Notes: generated from the letters alone by a model not told the origin. A stretch of DNA of 64,000 nucleotides from Veillonellaceae bacterium (GCA_025992895.1 DAJPGA010000001.1:1-64000), one strand, 5' to 3'; shown: positions 43,244 to 53,585, counted from the first letter of the stretch. Made by a program: numbers and translations.

Positions 43244-45376
43244 TTACTCCGCACTCTGCGGTGATGACTTGATAATATTGATGAACGCGTCTCCGTATTC
43301 AGCGGACTTCTTCGGTCCTATGCCGCGGATGGCCCGGAGCTCTTCCTTTGTCTCAGGACGCTTCCTTGCCATTTCCGAGAGGGTGTCGTCGGTAAAGATA
43401 CGGTTGACCGGCACGCCTTTCTTTGACGCGAGGTAATTTCTGTAAAACTTAAGCTGCGCAAAGAGCGCTGTAGAGGATGGCTCCTCTTCCGTCAGCTCTT
43501 CTGCAGTGTCTTCCGGTTCTGTTTCCTTGAAGACCGGATTCTTTCTCCATGTCTCGCGGAGCTTTTCGTCCTTGTCTGCTTCTTCGAGGAAAATTTTCAG
43601 GAAACGGGCGCCGTACTTCCTTAGCTTGAACTCGCCCACGCCCCTGACGGTGCTCATTTCTTCGAGTGTCTTTGGAGAAATGACAGCCATGTCTTCCAGT
43701 GTGGCATCGGAAAATACAACAAAGGGCGGCACATGCTCGGCGGATGCGATTTCTTTCCGGAGGCTTCTGAGCTTTTCGAAAAGACTGCCGTGGACCGGGC
43801 TTCTGGCGGCCAGTTTCCTTTCAACGGCAGCATCCGCCATGGCGTCTTCTGCGCTGAAGGCAAGGCCGAATACATTGGCTTTCCCTTCAAGGACGTCCTC
43901 TGCCTTGTTTGTGAGTCGCAGTACCGGGTACGGTTCGCCTTCACGGACGAGGTAGCCGTCAGCGACGTAGCTGTTCAGCGCGCTCTTGATATGCCTGGCC
44001 TTCACGAAGGACAGCTTGCCATACGTCGGGAGCTCGTCAAGCTTCCTGTCCAGCACTGCCTTCGCGCGGCTGCCCGCCAGAATGTCTGCGACAGTCGATG
44101 CGCCGAAGCGCCCGTGGAGCGAGCGGACGGTCTTGAAAATGAGGGCGGCCGTGTCCGTCACGTCCACCTTCGCCTGCCCGCTTTCGCAGTTGCCGCAGTG
44201 GCCGCAGGGCTCATCCGCCTTCTCCCCGAAGTAGGTCAGGATGAAATTGCGGAGGCAGGCCGTCGTCTGGCAGTAATCGATCATGGCATTCAGACGGTGG
44301 TAGTCCATCTTCTTCTGCTCTTCGTCCTGATTGCCCTGATCGATGAGGTAGCGCTGGATGCCCGAGTCCCTTCCATTGTAAAGAAGGATGCATTCCGCGC
44401 TCGCGCCGTCTCGTCCGGCTCTCCCTGCTTCCTGGTAGTACGCCTCGAGGCTCTTCGGCATCTGGTAATGGATGACATAGCGCACATTGCTCTTGTCGAT
44501 GCCCATGCCGAATGCATTCGTCGCCGCCATGACGGGCGTACGGTCGTAGGAGAAATCCTCCTGCGCCTTTCGTCTTTCGTCGTCTTCCATCCCCGCATGG
44601 TACCTTCCTGCGCGGATGCCGGCGCGTTTCAGAAGGTCGTGGACCTCGTCGACTGCCTTTCTTGTCGCACAGTAAATGATGCCGCTTTCCTTCTTGTGCG
44701 CCTTCACATACCTGAGGAGCAGCGCTTCCTTGTCCGCATCACGGATGACGCGGAAGGACAGGTTCGGACGGTCGAGCCCTGTACGGAAAATTTCCGCATC
44801 AGAAAGTCCCAGGCTCTTCTTCATATCCTCTTCGACAGCCGGCGTCGCGGTCGCTGTGAAGGCCGTGACGATCGGTTTCTTCGGAAGGGAATCGACGAAG
44901 GTCTTGATTTTTCTGTACGACGGGCGGAAATCATGGCCCCACTGGGAGACGCAGTGCGCCTCATCGATGACGACCATGGAAATCGGTACCTGCGCCAGGC
45001 AGTCAGTGAAATAGGACGGTTCCAGCTTTTCCGGCGCCATGTAAAGGATCTTGATGCGGCCCCTGTACATGTCGCGCAGGCGCTCGATTGCTTCATCATA
45101 AGGCACCGTGCTGTTCACGTACGAGGCAGGGATGCCCTGCTCCGTCAGCGCCTCCACCTGATCCTTCATGAGGGAAATCAGGGGCGAAATGATGATGGAC
45201 CCGTGAGGAAACATCATGGCAGGTATCTGAAAACAGATGGATTTCCCGGCGCCCGTAGGCATGATTGCCAGAATATCCTTCTTCTTCAGGATCGTGGAAA
45301 TGACTTCCTCCTGTACAGGCCGGAACGAATCGTAGCCAAAATACTGCTTCAGCACTTCACCCGGGGTCATGCGCAT
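43244..45376 (-). CDS. recQ: ATP-dependent DNA helicase RecQ
   Basis: 710 aa. Walker A TGAGKS (41-46), DEAH box (138-141) with [10 protein letters not shown], the motif [12 protein letters not shown], a zinc-binding segment ([24 protein letters not shown]), a winged-helix RQC domain and two C-terminal HRDC-like repeats (about 530-600 and 635-705; each has the pattern [15 protein letters not shown] or [13 protein letters not shown]). Most RecQ proteins have one HRDC domain. It is a 3'-5' helicase for recombination and fork repair. First gene of recQ-thyA-folA. Confidence 0.94.
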   Translation of the reverse strand: MRMTPGEVLKQYFGYDSFRPVQEEVISTILKKKDILAIMPTGAGKSICFQIPAMMFPHGSIIISPLISLMKDQVEALTEQGIPASYVNSTVPYDEAIERLRDMYRGRIKILYMAPEKLEPSYFTDCLAQVPISMVVIDEAHCVSQWGHDFRPSYRKIKTFVDSLPKKPIVTAFTATATPAVEEDMKKSLGLSDAEIFRTGLDRPNLSFRVIRDADKEALLLRYVKAHKKESGIIYCATRKAVDEVHDLLKRAGIRAGRYHAGMEDDERRKAQEDFSYDRTPVMAATNAFGMGIDKSNVRYVIHYQMPKSLEAYYQEAGRAGRDGASAECILLYNGRDSGIQRYLIDQGNQDEEQKKMDYHRLNAMIDYCQTTACLRNFILTYFGEKADEPCGHCGNCESGQAKVDVTDTAALIFKTVRSLHGRFGASTVADILAGSRAKAVLDRKLDELPTYGKLSFVKARHIKSALNSYVADGYLVREGEPYPVLRLTNKAEDVLEGKANVFGLAFSAEDAMADAAVERKLAARSPVHGSLFEKLRSLRKEIASAEHVPPFVVFSDATLEDMAVISPKTLEEMSTVRGVGEFKLRKYGARFLKIFLEEADKDEKLRETWRKNPVFKETEPEDTAEELTEEEPSSTALFAQLKFYRNYLASKKGVPVNRIFTDDTLSEMARKRPETKEELRAIRGIGPKKSAEYGDAFINIIKSSPQSAE

Positions 45377-45527
45377 CCTCCTTCCCCCGCTGCCGCCATG
45401 CGGCCAACAGGCTTTCCGCCTTTGTTTTTAGATCCGCGCCTCTCCTGCGCGAATCTACGCAACTTATATTATAGCATAATATAGATGATTCTTTATCTGG
45501 AAATAGAATCCATTCTGCCACGAAAAA

Positions 45528-45562
45528 AAAGCTGCGGCAAAATGACTTTGTCACAGCTCCTT
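45528..45562 (-). terminator. Conserved repeat hairpin after the ADP-ribosylglycohydrolase-like gene
   Basis: AAGCTGCGGCAAA...TTTGTCACAGCTCCTTTT, a short member of the same hairpin family seen at 12901, 35988, 41745 and 60356. It has A-rich and T-rich flanks and probably terminates transcripts in both directions. Confidence 0.65.
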
Positions 45563-45574
45563 TTGATTCAGATT

Positions 45575-46642
45575 TTATCTTTTGCCCGGACGGTACTTGT
45601 CGTAGACGTAGAAGAGCTTGTCTGTCAGGAAGGAAATGGCTTCCTTTCCTTCGAGGACGTCTGTCCAGTAGCTCGGGATGAAGGTATCGCCGAAACGTAC
45701 GCCTTCGATAGCGCCAGTAATGGCAGCTGTCGTATTGCTCTTTCCTCCGTGGTTGGCGGAAATAATGACGGCTTCGAGCGGGTCATCTACGGCAATGGAG
45801 CAGTAAATGGCAATCGCCAGTGCTTCTTCTGCATTCGTGCCGTCGCCAAAGGATGCGATGGAGTCGATGTGATCCCATACGCCTGTCTTTCCTGCCGGGC
45901 GGTTGTCTGCCTGCTGGCGGGCTGCCGACATGAGGGACAGGATCGGATCGGTCTTGTGCATCTTCGTCAGGATGGATTCCGCATAATCCAGGGATTTCGG
46001 GAATGACATGCCTTCTGCCAGGCATGCGATGATACATGCGAGGGCACCGGAAGAATAATAACCAACCGGATTGGAATGGGAAAGGGCTGCTGCCTTGACG
46101 GCTGTATCAAAAGCCATCTTCCCGTCGCCTGCAAAGGTAAGGCCGATCGGAACGGCTCTTGCGAGAGATGCGCTTCCCTTGCTGTCATTCACTTTATTTT
46201 TCGTCGAGCCGCGGCCGTCTTTGGAAAAGGCTCCCAGAAGCCCTTCTTCCGGATTTCTGCGCGCGTGCATGAATTTCTCTCTGACCAGGCAGAATTCCCT
46301 TTCATGGGACTGGCGTCTCATCCAGGTCTTCTGGCCTCTTCTGGGTTCTTCACCCGTCTGGCTGTAGTACCAGCGCATATAGCTTCTGTATATGCCTTCT
46401 ATGATATCGAGCTTCTTGGCATCCGCCCAGAGTATCCCGTCGATTGTTGCCAGGAGTGTCTGTGTGTTGTCAGAAACAGGTGCTTTCTTTCCGTTTTTCG
46501 GATCGCCCACGAGGGTGCGCAGTCCGAATGGACCAAATCTATGCTTAATTCTGGCCACGGAGAGATTCTGCAGCGGATACCCCAATGCATCCCCGCACGA
46601 GGCGCCTATGATTGCGCCGCGAAACTTCTCTATCTCCGCCAT
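45575..46642 (-). CDS. ADP-ribosylglycohydrolase-fold protein with altered metal site
   Basis: 355 aa of the all-helical ADP-ribosylglycohydrolase (ARH/DraG) fold, recognised by FRGAIIGASCGDALGYPLQ at the N-terminus and the C-terminal ISANHGGKSNTTAAITGAIEG. In active members the metal is held by (T/S)DDT and GGDSD(T/S). Here these read SDNT (57-60) and GGKSN (299-303), so three acidic ligands are replaced. It may be a non-catalytic binding protein or have another activity. It is transcribed alone. Confidence 0.8.
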   Translation of the reverse strand: MAEIEKFRGAIIGASCGDALGYPLQNLSVARIKHRFGPFGLRTLVGDPKNGKKAPVSDNTQTLLATIDGILWADAKKLDIIEGIYRSYMRWYYSQTGEEPRRGQKTWMRRQSHEREFCLVREKFMHARRNPEEGLLGAFSKDGRGSTKNKVNDSKGSASLARAVPIGLTFAGDGKMAFDTAVKAAALSHSNPVGYYSSGALACIIACLAEGMSFPKSLDYAESILTKMHKTDPILSLMSAARQQADNRPAGKTGVWDHIDSIASFGDGTNAEEALAIAIYCSIAVDDPLEAVIISANHGGKSNTTAAITGAIEGVRFGDTFIPSYWTDVLEGKEAISFLTDKLFYVYDKYRPGKR

Positions 46643-46901
46643 TTTTTCCTCCTTCGATGTTTGAAATCTGCCTCTGAAAACCTTCTTTCAGACGAAAGCA
46701 CCTTCCCAGTCCTTCGTCCACATTTCCCTCTCAGGAAAATAAAAGTTCCTGCAAATGACTCTCACAGAAACTTGAGTAGTATAGAAAAAATTTAACTTAT
46801 ACCCGTACACTATCATATTTTCTTTATTATAACACATTTTATACTCGGAAAAAGAGATAGTATGCATAAAACAGGACTAAAAGTTCAGTAAGGAGAATCT
46901 C

Positions 46902-47180
46902 CTAGTATAAGCGTCCCATAAGAAATAATCCTGCCAGAATGACAACCTGGATAAGGAGCATCACAGGGACAAGGATGCGGAATTTCCAGTGCTTCGTCTT
47001 GTGATGGTAATGCTTCATGCCAAGAAATGCGCCAAGGGACCCGAAACAGAACGCGGCAAGAAGAAGATTTCTTTCTGAAATCCTCCACTCCCCCTTGATC
47101 GAGCGCCTCTTGTCTTCGCCGTAAAGAAAAAACACGGCGAGGTTGATGCAGATAAGAATCACAGGAATCGCTTGTTCCAT
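46902..47180 (-). CDS. DUF1294-family small membrane protein
   Basis: 92 aa with three hydrophobic spans. The family pattern is visible: YGEDKRRSIKGEWRISERNLLLAAFCFGSLGAFLGM, then KHYHHKTKHWKFRILVPVML. DUF1294 proteins have no established function. It is divergent from the TSUP transporter gene, with a 150-bp shared upstream region. Confidence 0.85.
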   Translation of the reverse strand: MEQAIPVILICINLAVFFLYGEDKRRSIKGEWRISERNLLLAAFCFGSLGAFLGMKHYHHKTKHWKFRILVPVMLLIQVVILAGLFLMGRLY

Positions 47181-47332
47181 AAATCCATCCTTCCTCTATG
47201 CCTTTACTTTTATTATACTCCCCCTGAAAAACTCCCTTATATATATTTAATCATTTATACGTGTACGAATATCTTCTTCCGTGTTAAGATAAAGAATGTG
47301 TATACAAATTTACGATCTTTAAGGAGACCCTT

Positions 47333-48094
47333 ATGGACTTATTGATGCAGTACCTTATCATATGCCCTCTGGTCATGCTGGCCGGATTCATCGATGCGAT
47401 TGCCGGAGGCGGCGGACTGATTTCCCTGCCGGCTTACATGATCGCAGGGATTCCCGTCCATCATGCGATTGCGACGAACAAGATGAGCTCGACGATGGGT
47501 ACGGCGCTTGCGACATTCAAGTTTGCAAGGAAAGGCTTCATCCCGTGGAAAATCGCCCTTTCCTGTGTCGTCTGCGCTTTTGCAGGCTCGACCCTTGGCG
47601 CGAATCTGGCCCTTCTTGTCAATGCCCACATCTTCATGCTCTTCATGATTATCGTGCTCCCGCTGACAGCCGTCTACGTGCAGAAGACGAAGAGCCTCAT
47701 CGTGGAAAAGGAACCGCTCTCCTTCAAGAAGACGACCATCCTCAGCATGGCCATGGCTCTTCTGATCGGTGTCTATGACGGTTTCTACGGACCGGGCACA
47801 GGCACATTCCTGCTGCTCCTCCTGACGGGCGTCGCCCACCTTTCCATCCATAAGGCCAACGGCGTCACGAAGGCCATCAACCTGACGACGAATGTCGCTG
47901 CTCTCTGTGTCTTCCTCCTGAATGCGAAGGTCCTCTTCCCGCTTGGCATCATTGCAGGGCTCTTCGGCATGGCAGGCAACTGGCTGGGTGCTTCCTACTT
48001 TGCGAACGGCAGCGCAAGAAACGTGAAGCCGATCATCATGATCGTCCTTGGCATCTTCTTCCTGAAGGTCATTTACGAATTATTCTTTAAGTAA
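47333..48094 (+). CDS. TSUP-family (TauE/SafE) transporter
   Basis: 253 aa with about eight spans in two repeats. The first carries GFIDAIAGGGGLISLPAYM, the second GVYDGFYGPGTGTFLLLLL; both are TSUP signatures. Family members export or import small organic anions such as sulfite, sulfoacetate or other sulfonates. AAGGAGACCCTT precedes the ATG. It is followed after 26 bp by an NhaC-type antiporter, probably in the same operon. Confidence 0.9.
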   Translation: MDLLMQYLIICPLVMLAGFIDAIAGGGGLISLPAYMIAGIPVHHAIATNKMSSTMGTALATFKFARKGFIPWKIALSCVVCAFAGSTLGANLALLVNAHIFMLFMIIVLPLTAVYVQKTKSLIVEKEPLSFKKTTILSMAMALLIGVYDGFYGPGTGTFLLLLLTGVAHLSIHKANGVTKAINLTTNVAALCVFLLNAKVLFPLGIIAGLFGMAGNWLGASYFANGSARNVKPIIMIVLGIFFLKVIYELFFK

Positions 48095-48120
48095 GAGCCT
48101 CTGCTCTTTTCGAGGTACGA

Positions 48121-49494
48121 ATGAAATACAAATCCCCCAACATTGGCAGTTTCAAGGCGCTGCTCCCCTTCCTCATCTTCATCGCCATCTACCTTGGCGC
48201 TGGCATCTACTTCCAGATGCAGGGCGTGGACATGGCTTTCTATCAGTTCCCTTCCGTGACGGCGATGTTCATTGCCGTGCTATCGGCCTTCTGTCTCGGA
48301 AGCGAGCCGATCATGTTCAAATTCGGCATCTTCTCGAAGGGCGCTGCCAATGACAACATCATGACCATGCTCATGATCTACATCCTGGCGGGTGCCTTCT
48401 CCGCTGTGGCTGCTGCCATGGGCGGACGCGACGCAACGGTCAATCTTGGCATCAGCATGGTCCCGGCACAGTACCTGACGGCCGGCATCTTCCTCATTTC
48501 CGCTTTCATGGGAACGGCTACGGGCACGTCCATGGGAACGGTCGCCGCCATCATACCGATTGCGGCGGGCATCGGAGAGAAAAGCGGCATTTCCGCTCCC
48601 CTCATCATTGCGGCCTGCGTGGGCGGTGCGATGTTCGGCGATAACCTTTCCATGATTTCCGACACGACGATCGCGGCGACAAAGACGCAAGGCTGCGCAC
48701 TGAAGGACAAGTTCAAGGTGAACTTCCTCATCGCCCTTCCGGCGGCCATTGCAACGATTGCCGTCCTCCTCGTCCTTGGAACGCCCGGCGCGGCTCTTCC
48801 TGATCCTTCCGAAGGATTCGACTTCATGAAAGTTCTTCCCTACATCGTCGTCCTTCTTCTTGCCCTCATGGGAACGAACGTCTTCCTCGTCCTTGTCATC
48901 GGCATCTTCCTCGCCGGCGGCATCGGGCTTTTCGCAGGAGACCTCACGATCATATCGCTTGCCCAGGCCATCTGGAACGGCTTTACCAGCATGAACGAAG
49001 CCTTCTTCCTCGCCCTCTTCTGCGGCGGCATTTCCGAGATGATTTCCTACTACGGCGGCATCACCTGGCTCATCAATAAGCTCCACGGCATGATCAGGGG
49101 GCCGAAGACAGCGCAGCTTGGCATCGCTTCCCTCGTCTCCCTTGTGGACTGCGCGACAGCGAATAACACCGTCGCCATCATCGTATCCGGCGACGTAGCC
49201 AAGCAGATCAGCGAGAAGTACAAGGTCGACCCGAGAAGAAGCGCTTCCCTCCTCGACATCTTCTCCTGCATCTTCCAGGGCATCATCCCCTACGGCGCGC
49301 AGCTCCTCACCGCGGCTGCCCTTGCTACGCAGAGCGGCGTGAAGATCACGACTTTGGACATCGTGCCGCATATGTGGTACTGCCTCTTCCTTGCCATCTT
49401 CGGCATCCTCTCCATCTTCATCCCCTACGCAGACGGCCTCTGCAGGAGGAATCCATGGGACTGGGAAAAAGGAAAACCAGTGGAAAGTAAATAA
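48121..49494 (+). CDS. NhaC-family Na+/H+ antiporter
   Basis: 457 aa with about eleven to twelve spans. NhaC-type features are MGTATGTSMGTVAAIIPIA, GGAMFGDNLSMISDTTIAAT (acidic membrane residues) and DCATANNTVAIIVSG. It would exchange internal Na+ for H+, or a related pair such as malate/lactate. CGAGG lies before the ATG. Second gene after the TSUP transporter; it adds to the sodium-handling capacity of this region. Confidence 0.9.
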   Translation: MKYKSPNIGSFKALLPFLIFIAIYLGAGIYFQMQGVDMAFYQFPSVTAMFIAVLSAFCLGSEPIMFKFGIFSKGAANDNIMTMLMIYILAGAFSAVAAAMGGRDATVNLGISMVPAQYLTAGIFLISAFMGTATGTSMGTVAAIIPIAAGIGEKSGISAPLIIAACVGGAMFGDNLSMISDTTIAATKTQGCALKDKFKVNFLIALPAAIATIAVLLVLGTPGAALPDPSEGFDFMKVLPYIVVLLLALMGTNVFLVLVIGIFLAGGIGLFAGDLTIISLAQAIWNGFTSMNEAFFLALFCGGISEMISYYGGITWLINKLHGMIRGPKTAQLGIASLVSLVDCATANNTVAIIVSGDVAKQISEKYKVDPRRSASLLDIFSCIFQGIIPYGAQLLTAAALATQSGVKITTLDIVPHMWYCLFLAIFGILSIFIPYADGLCRRNPWDWEKGKPVESK

Positions 49495-49502
49495 TGAAAT
49501 AA

Positions 49503-49548
49503 TAAAGGACTGTGATGAAATGAGATCATTTCGCCGCAGTCCTTTTTT
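49503..49548 (+). terminator. Repeat hairpin after the nhaC-type gene
   Basis: AAAGGACTGTGATGAAATGA...TCATTTCGCCGCAGTCCTTTTTT, a member of the conserved hairpin family with a six-T tract on the plus strand. It begins 8 bp after the stop codon. Confidence 0.85.
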
Positions 49549-49582
49549 GGTGGGGATGAGGGGAAGGGACGATTCAGATTAA

Positions 49583-49975
49583 AACCATACAACCAGCCTG
49601 ACGGCTGTCGGTAATCAACCCTATCCGCCGGCATCAGAATTTGAGGCCGGCACCTTCCCCGTCTGGGAAGGCAAGTTTAAAAACCATACAACCGGCTTAC
49701 AGCCTGGGAAATGAACCTCCTCAGTCGGCTCCGCCGCCAGCTCCCCCTACGGGGCGAGCTCTGACACCATTTCCTTGCTTCGCAAAGGGAAAACATGCAA
49801 ACCAGCCTAATGGCTGAGGAAATGCAACTCATCCGCCCCGTACACTAACTTATGTGGCATTTGTGTTGCCACTGCTAATGTCAACTGGTATACGGCGCAC
49901 CTTCTCTTCCAGAGCAAGGTCAAGGGCAACTTCCCCGTCTGGGAAGGCAAGTTTAGTGTGCTTCGTTCTGAAATG
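49583..49975. repeat. Cluster of mosaic intergenic repeats
   Basis: Three successive units begin with AAACCATACAACC or AAAACATGCAAACC, followed by a short hairpin containing AGCC...GGCT. They carry blocks such as CCTTCCCCGTCTGGGAAGG (at 49651 and 49939), CCAGCTCCCCCTACGGGG (inverted at 60216) and CAACTGGTATACGGC (49882, 53498). No gene is present in this 500 bp. Confidence 0.65.
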
Positions 49976-50014
49976 GCCGGGATTTGCTGAATCCCCTTGC
50001 TGTTTTCCCCACGC

Positions 50015-50037
50015 AAAAAGACCCTTGCGGGTCTTTT
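50015..50037 (-). terminator. Terminator after ileS
   Basis: AAAAAGACCC-ttgc-GGGTCTTTTT, a perfect stem with A and T flanks, 17 bp after the ileS stop. Symmetric, so it can work in both directions. Confidence 0.9.
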
Positions 50038-50053
50038 TGGTTGTTCTATGATA

Positions 50054-52918
50054 TTATTCTCCCGCTTCGCCGGTTTCTGCGAGGACGTGGGCGCAGCGTG
50101 CGCATACGTGCGGATGAGCCGGGTCGGAGTCGACGTCCGGGGTTCTCTTCCAGCAGCGTTCGCATTTTTCGAGTTCGCAGACGGAGACGGTGACTTTGAC
50201 GTTTCCTTCTTCGTCGGATACTGCGTTTTCAGGAGCGCTTTCGGTGCCTTCTACGAGTTTGGTCTGGGATACGATGCAGAAGTCTGCAAGTTCCTTTTCC
50301 ATAGCTTTGAGGATATCGTAAGCTTCGCCTTTTGCGTATACGGTGACTTCAGCGTCGAGCGGGTGGCCGATGGTCTTTGCCTGGCGTGCTTCTTCGAGGG
50401 CTTTGGTGATGACGCTTCTGACTGCGAGGCGTTTTTTCCATTTTTCATCGAGTGCTTTGTCGAGGAACTTGTCGTTCAGTTCCGGCATGGATGCCATGTG
50501 GACGGACCATTCGCGTTCTTCCTTGTTCGGGAGGTCCTGCCATACTTCTTCAGCGGTGAAGCAGAGTACAGGAGCTACGAGGCGGACGAGGCTTGTCAGG
50601 ATTTCGTACATAGCGGTCTGCGCGCTTCTTCTGAGGCGGGAGTCTGCTTTTTCTGTGTAGAGGCGGTCTTTCAGGATATCGAGGTAGATAGCGGAAAGGT
50701 CGACGGTGCAGAAGTTGTGTACGGCATGGTACATGACATGGAATTCATAGTCTTCATAAGCTTTGAGGACGGTTCTCTTGACCTGTTCGAGGCGCAGGAG
50801 TGCCCATCTGTCCATTTCTTCCATATCTTCATATGCTACGCTGTCCTTCTTCGGATCGAAGTCGTACAGGTTGCCCATGAGGTAACGGAATGTGTTTCTG
50901 ATCTTTCTGTATACGTCGCTCATGGATTTGACGATCTTATCAGACAGTCTGACGTCGCCCTGGTAGTCGACGGAGGAAATCCAGAGTCTCATGACGTCGG
51001 CGCCGTAGCGGTTGATGATGTCCTGTGGAGCAACGACATTGCCGACGGACTTGGACATCTTTCTGCCTTCGCCGTCCATGGTGAATCCGTGTGTCAGGAC
51101 TGCTTTGTATGGAGCATATCCATTGACGGCTACGGAGCAGAGGAGGGAAGAATGGAACCAGCCGCGGTGCTGGTCGGAGCCTTCGAGGTACAGGTCAGCC
51201 GGGAACTGTACGCCGTCTTCCTTCCAGTCTTCATGCGGGTAACGGAGGACGCCGTTCCATGTGGAGCCGGAGTCGAACCATACGTCCATGATGTCTTTTT
51301 CTTTATGGAAATGGGTGCCTCCGCAGTGCGGGCATTTGAAGCCTTCCGGAAGGAGTTCTTCAGCGGAATGAGCCCACCATGCATCGGTGCCTTCTTCTTC
51401 TACGATTTTTTCGACTTTCTTCATCGTTTCATCAGTGATGACCCACTTGCCGCAGTCGTCGCAGTAGAATGCAGGAATCGGCACGCCCCAGGATCTCTGG
51501 CGGGAAATACACCAGTCCTGACGGTCGCGGATCATGTTGTAGAGACGGTCATGGCCCCAGGACGGGATGAAGCGTGTATCGTCGACAGCTTTCAGTGCCT
51601 TGTCTCTGAAGTCGTTGATGGATGCGAACCACTGCTCGGTAGCACGATAGATGACAGGGTTCTTGCAGCGCCAGCAGTGTGCGTACTGATGGTGGATGGA
51701 TTTCTTGCCGAGGAGGTGGCCTTCATGAGCCAGAGCGGAGATGACCGGGCCTTCTGCGTCCCAGATGCTCTTGCCCTCGAGGAATTCGCCTGCTTCAGCC
51801 GTCATGTTGCCCTTTTCGTCAACCGGGCAGATGACTTCCTGTTTCAGCTTGCCAGCATTTTCATAGGGCTTGTAGACTTCAAAGTCTTCAACGCCGTGTC
51901 CAGGAGCGGTATGAACGCAGCCTGTGCCGGCATCAAGGGTGACATGGTTGCCTTCGAGGACATAGATGGTGCGGTTGTAAACAGCCAGCGGATGATGGAA
52001 GGTTGCGAGGTCCCATTCAGCGCCGAGCATTTCGCGGCCGACAAATTCGTAGTCTTCGATCTTGCAGTCAGCCATGGCAGCCGGAGCGAGTTCCTTGCTC
52101 ATGAGGTAGTATTCATCAGCGGCTTTGTTGTGTACCCATACATAGGTGAATTTCGGGTTCACGCTGATGTAGAGGGATGCCGGGATGGTCCACGGTGTGG
52201 TGGTCCAGATAACGGCAAAGAGCTTGGATGGATCGACGCCGTCCGGTCCAAGGCCCTTGATATCCACAGCCGGATACTTGACGTAGATGGACGGGGATTT
52301 TCTGTCCTTGTATTCGATTTCTGCTTCAGCCAGGGCTGTTTCGCAGTGCGGGCACCAGTAAACGGCTTTCTTGCCCTTGTAAATGTAGTGCTTCTTGGCC
52401 ATTTCGCCGAGGACTTCGAGTTCCTTCGCTTCGAGGTGCGGATCGAAGGTGACGTATGGATGCTTGAAATCGCCGACAACGCCCATGCGGATGAAGTCTT
52501 CCTTCTGGATAGCAATCCATTTCTTAGCGTATTCCAGGCACTTTCTGCGCAGTTCGAGCGGGGTCATGTTGGCGCGGTCTTCACCGGAGTCCTTGAGGAC
52601 GGCATATTCGATCGGAAGGCCGTGAGTATCCCAGCCCGGGATGTAGTTGGCATTGTAGCCAGCCATGTATTTGTAACGGACGATGACGTCCTTCAGTGTC
52701 TTATTCAGTGCATGGCCGATGTGGATCTTGCCGTTTGCATAGGGAGGTCCGTCGTGCAGGACGAAAGTCGGAGCGCCGTCATGCTGTCTCTTCTCCACTC
52801 TCTTTTCATACAAATCATTTTTCTGCCAGAAATCCACGAATTCCGGTTCCTTCTTCGGAAGGTTGCCGCGCATCGGGAATTCTGTCTGAGGCAGATGCAG
52901 GGTTTTGCTGTAATCCAT
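50054..52918 (-). CDS. ileS: Isoleucyl-tRNA synthetase
   Basis: 954 aa, class I aminoacyl-tRNA synthetase charging tRNA-Ile. HIGH is at residues 66-69 (DGPPYANGKIHIGHA), a CP1 editing domain follows (including WTTTPWTIPASL and LDAGTGCVHTAPGHG), and KMSKS is in GRKMSKSVGNVV. The C-terminal zinc segment is CERCWKRTP...CARCAHVL. The start MDYSKTLHL is chosen because AGGAGGAATTTGAAA precedes it; the upstream open frame lies in the T-box leader. Usual length for bacterial-type IleRS. Control is by the T-box upstream. Confidence 0.96.
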   Translation of the reverse strand: MDYSKTLHLPQTEFPMRGNLPKKEPEFVDFWQKNDLYEKRVEKRQHDGAPTFVLHDGPPYANGKIHIGHALNKTLKDVIVRYKYMAGYNANYIPGWDTHGLPIEYAVLKDSGEDRANMTPLELRRKCLEYAKKWIAIQKEDFIRMGVVGDFKHPYVTFDPHLEAKELEVLGEMAKKHYIYKGKKAVYWCPHCETALAEAEIEYKDRKSPSIYVKYPAVDIKGLGPDGVDPSKLFAVIWTTTPWTIPASLYISVNPKFTYVWVHNKAADEYYLMSKELAPAAMADCKIEDYEFVGREMLGAEWDLATFHHPLAVYNRTIYVLEGNHVTLDAGTGCVHTAPGHGVEDFEVYKPYENAGKLKQEVICPVDEKGNMTAEAGEFLEGKSIWDAEGPVISALAHEGHLLGKKSIHHQYAHCWRCKNPVIYRATEQWFASINDFRDKALKAVDDTRFIPSWGHDRLYNMIRDRQDWCISRQRSWGVPIPAFYCDDCGKWVITDETMKKVEKIVEEEGTDAWWAHSAEELLPEGFKCPHCGGTHFHKEKDIMDVWFDSGSTWNGVLRYPHEDWKEDGVQFPADLYLEGSDQHRGWFHSSLLCSVAVNGYAPYKAVLTHGFTMDGEGRKMSKSVGNVVAPQDIINRYGADVMRLWISSVDYQGDVRLSDKIVKSMSDVYRKIRNTFRYLMGNLYDFDPKKDSVAYEDMEEMDRWALLRLEQVKRTVLKAYEDYEFHVMYHAVHNFCTVDLSAIYLDILKDRLYTEKADSRLRRSAQTAMYEILTSLVRLVAPVLCFTAEEVWQDLPNKEEREWSVHMASMPELNDKFLDKALDEKWKKRLAVRSVITKALEEARQAKTIGHPLDAEVTVYAKGEAYDILKAMEKELADFCIVSQTKLVEGTESAPENAVSDEEGNVKVTVSVCELEKCERCWKRTPDVDSDPAHPHVCARCAHVLAETGEAGE

Positions 52919-52956
52919 TTTCAAATTCCTCCTAAGGAAATCTTCGATTTCCAAAA

Positions 52957-53165
52957 TAAAAAAATCCCGCCCGATAAGGGGCGGGATTCTATCCCGTGGT
53001 ACCACCCTCATGACCTTACGGCCACTCGGCACAGTTAACGATGTCCCGTCAGGGCTTTTCTTCCCTGAAGCTCCGAAGTGATCTATCCGCGCCACTCGCC
53101 GCCCCTTCTCACCGACCGGGGCTCTCTTTGGACTCATGCTTGTGCGGACCGTCTCCATCCACGCT
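52957..53165 (-). promoter_or_regulatory. Isoleucine T-box riboswitch of ileS
   Basis: On the minus strand, stem I carries the specifier loop with AUC (plus-strand 53080-53082) followed by A and CUUCGGAGC. The antiterminator box GGGTGGTACCACGGG lies at 52993-53007. A terminator GGGATAGAATCCCGCCCC...GGGCGGGA with seven T lies before ileS. UGGU in the box fits a tRNA with A73, as tRNA-Ile has. Uncharged tRNA-Ile would allow read-through into ileS. Confidence 0.93.
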
Positions 53166-53179
53166 TATATGTATTATTT

Positions 53180-53208
53180 ATTTTACTGATTACTGTATGG
53201 TAAGTCAA
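53180..53208 (-). promoter_or_regulatory. ileS promoter
   Basis: -35 TTGACT (53203-53208), 17-bp spacer, -10 TAAAAT (53180-53185), minus strand. This places the transcript start near 53173, just before the T-box. Confidence 0.8.
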
Positions 53209-53259
53209 GAAACTTTTTGAAAGAGGGAGATTGAGGGAGCATTCATGAAGGGAATGATT

Positions 53260-53585
53260 AAAGGGGATGCAGAAATGTGCGATCATTTTTGCATCCCCTT
53301 TATGCCTGCATATCCGATTAGAAGATTTTCCAGCACAAGTGCACCTTTGGATTGTCTGAAAACCATACAGCAAGCCATCGGCTGAGGAACAGAACCATTA
53401 AAACCATAATACCAGCCTATCGGCTGAGGAAATGCAACTCATCCGACCCGTACACTAAGACTTATGTCATTATCATGAATCACTTCTATACCAACTGGTA
53501 TACGGCCCACCTTCCCTTCCAGGGCAAGGTTAAGACCGGCCTACGGCCCTTCTTCCCCGCCCCAGGAAGGCAAGTCCGGAGCCGG
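53260..53585. repeat. Hairpin and mosaic repeat island between MBL gene and ileS
   Basis: The hairpin AAAGGGGATGCAGAAAT...ATTTTTGCATCCCCTTT (53260-53301) is followed by AAAACCATACAGCAAGCC, GAAATGCAACTCATCCG and CAACTGGTATACGGCCCACC blocks shared with 49790-49930 and, inverted, with 35740-35810. No gene in this 450 bp. Confidence 0.6.

Noticed and set aside
49583..49975. Short open frames (61-69 codons) within the mosaic repeat clusters
   Set aside because: They are created by repeat blocks that appear in both orientations and other frames elsewhere in the window, so no coding constraint is evident.
52919..53158. 80-residue N-terminal extension of IleRS
   Set aside because: It would be translated from the T-box and its terminator; the start at 52918 has a strong ribosome site and gives the normal IleRS N-terminus.
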